DNA from: JBEKYH01 sp049511115
Lineage (GTDB): Bacteria; Planctomycetota; Phycisphaerae; Tepidisphaerales; Tepidisphaeraceae
DNA: 13,074 bases
Reading direction: 5' to 3'
NCBI GenBank assembly: GCA_049511115.1
Contig: JBEKYH010000084.1
Coordinates: forward strand, 1-13,074
A model generated the notes under the pieces. That model ran no database searches, was not told where the DNA came from, and worked only from the letters and a program-made list of their open reading frames with translations. Shown here in pieces: positions 12,394-13,074 of this stretch. The position numbers and the translations under genes are program-made. Position 1 is the stretch's first letter. Each line of letters begins with the position of its first letter.

Positions 12394-13074
12394 ATGGAAG
12401 AAACTCCCGACACGGCGCAACTGTACCCGGTCAACTGGGCTGGCCGGCGTGAAGGCCGGCGGTTCGGGCCTGGAATGGAAGCGTCTGGAACGGGAGCGTC
12501 TGGATCAGAGGCGCACCTTGGAAAGGCGACCCCGCCCGGGTTGGAGACATCGCTTGTGGAGCGAAGAAGCCCCGAAGCGGATGAGTTGAAACTGCTGCGA
12601 AGAGCCGGGGCCGGGGACGCCAAGGCTTTTCACGAACTGGTGGATCGACATGCCGACCGGTTGTTCAGGTTGGCCTTTTCGCTGGTGGGACAGGCGGCAG
12701 ACGCGGAGGACGTGGTGCAGGAGACGTTCGCCGGCGCGTTTCGCGGGATTGATGCCTTTGAAGGCCGCTCGTCGGTGGGAACGTGGCTGACGCGGATTCT
12801 GGTGACACAGGCGGCGAAGTTGCGTCGCGACCGGAAGCGCCCGATGCAGCCGCTGGATTCGATTGAAGGTAAGGCCAGTGGGCAGGCATCGGGTCAGGGC
12901 GGTGTGGCGGCGGCGGAGAGGCGAATGGATTTGCAGGCGGCGCTGGCATTGCTCTCGCCGGAGCATCGGCAGATTCTGGTGCTGCGGGAGTTTGAGCAAC
13001 TGAGTTATGAAGAAATGGCCGAAATCCTGGGCGTGCCGCGTGGGACAGTGGAATCAAGGCTGCACCGGGCGCGA
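12394..13074 (+). CDS. ECF-type RNA polymerase sigma factor (3' partial)
   Basis: The frame from ATG at 12394 is open for 227 codons to the window edge, so the C-terminal end is missing. Region 2 spans about 67-147: AGAGDAKAFHELVDRHADRLFRLAFSL, then DAEDVVQETF (103-112), the core-binding signature, and FEGRSSVGTWLTRI. A Gly/Gln/Ser-rich linker (about 151-175) leads to region 4 (178-227): LQAALALLSPEHRQILVLREFEQLSYEEMAEILGVPRGTVESRLHRAR, with the -35-recognition helix at its end. The first 60 residues are low-complexity and are not part of the sigma fold; a later GTG at 12556, with GGAG 9 bases upstream, could be the true start. AAGAAG 6 bases before 12394 is a weak ribosome site. No anti-sigma factor is visible within the window. 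Confidence 0.88.
   Translation, partial: MEETPDTAQLYPVNWAGRREGRRFGPGMEASGTGASGSEAHLGKATPPGLETSLVERRSPEADELKLLRRAGAGDAKAFHELVDRHADRLFRLAFSLVGQAADAEDVVQETFAGAFRGIDAFEGRSSVGTWLTRILVTQAAKLRRDRKRPMQPLDSIEGKASGQASGQGGVAAAERRMDLQAALALLSPEHRQILVLREFEQLSYEEMAEILGVPRGTVESRLHRAR
12440..12515 (+). repeat. Hairpin and 15-bp tandem repeat in the sigma-factor N-terminal extension
   Basis: Near 12444-12461 GCCGGC appears on both sides of GTGAAG, forming a short GC-rich hairpin. Just after it, AGCGTCTGGA occurs twice at a 15-bp spacing (about 12480-12504), encoding repeated EASG/GASG-like residues. This repetitive DNA sits in the part of the gene that precedes the sigma domains, so it may be leader rather than coding sequence. 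Confidence 0.4.

Noticed and set aside
12505..13057. Minus-strand open frames across the window end
   Set aside because: They are antisense to the ECF sigma factor, whose regions 2 and 4 are clear on the plus strand.

Overview
The window is GC-rich, gene-dense bacterial chromosome and looks like a planctomycete, most plausibly from the Phycisphaerae side. The main clues are a PEP-CTERM surface protein that combines autotransporter-type beta-strand repeats with a dockerin pair, a TMTC-like membrane protein with TPRs, an ECF sigma factor with a long N-terminal extension, and several GTG starts. This placement is inference from gene style; there is no rRNA or marker gene to confirm it. I see no tRNA, rRNA, CRISPR array, intact insertion sequence or phage gene.

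Layout, left half. Bases 1-1016 hold the 3' end of a secreted surface protein (beta-strand repeats, two dockerin repeats, PEP-CTERM tail). Next is a Phd/YefM-type antitoxin (1075-1374) with a 27-bp operator-like palindrome in front. Its ParE/RelE-type toxin partner survives only as a 16-codon remnant (1371-1421). An arginine biosynthesis pair follows, argB (1532-2413) and argF (2426-3346), behind a TTGACA-17-TAAACT promoter. The convergent gap after argF is filled by a 146-bp element with 28-bp inverted ends. On the minus strand lie a GGDEF diguanylate cyclase (3527-5074) and, upstream of it, a 172-aa protein (5118-5636). Both carry receiver-like domains that lack the phosphoacceptor aspartate.

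Layout, right half. A 602-aa TMTC-like membrane/TPR protein (5790-7598, plus) converges with a likely three-gene minus-strand operon: GbsR/MarR-type regulator (9062-9595), three-helix membrane protein (8640-9017) and TIGR01777-type SDR oxidoreductase (7592-8545). The regulator has a near-consensus promoter with a perfect 20-bp palindrome over its start codon, so its mRNA is probably leaderless and autoregulated. A second minus-strand operon makes surface-glycan enzymes: a GT2 glycosyltransferase (10899-11663), then UDP-glucuronate decarboxylase (9911-10891). Divergent from it is a bifunctional-nuclease-domain protein (11816-12208); the two predicted promoters interleave. The window ends inside an ECF sigma factor gene (12394 onward).

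Together the genes cover arginine synthesis, c-di-GMP signalling, and envelope or surface-polysaccharide biogenesis with its regulators. The most unusual points are the decayed toxin-antitoxin locus with its control site intact, the paired pseudo-receivers next to a catalytically intact GGDEF enzyme, the operator lying on the start codon of the GbsR-type gene, and the inverted-repeat element with a relative near 9.7 kb.
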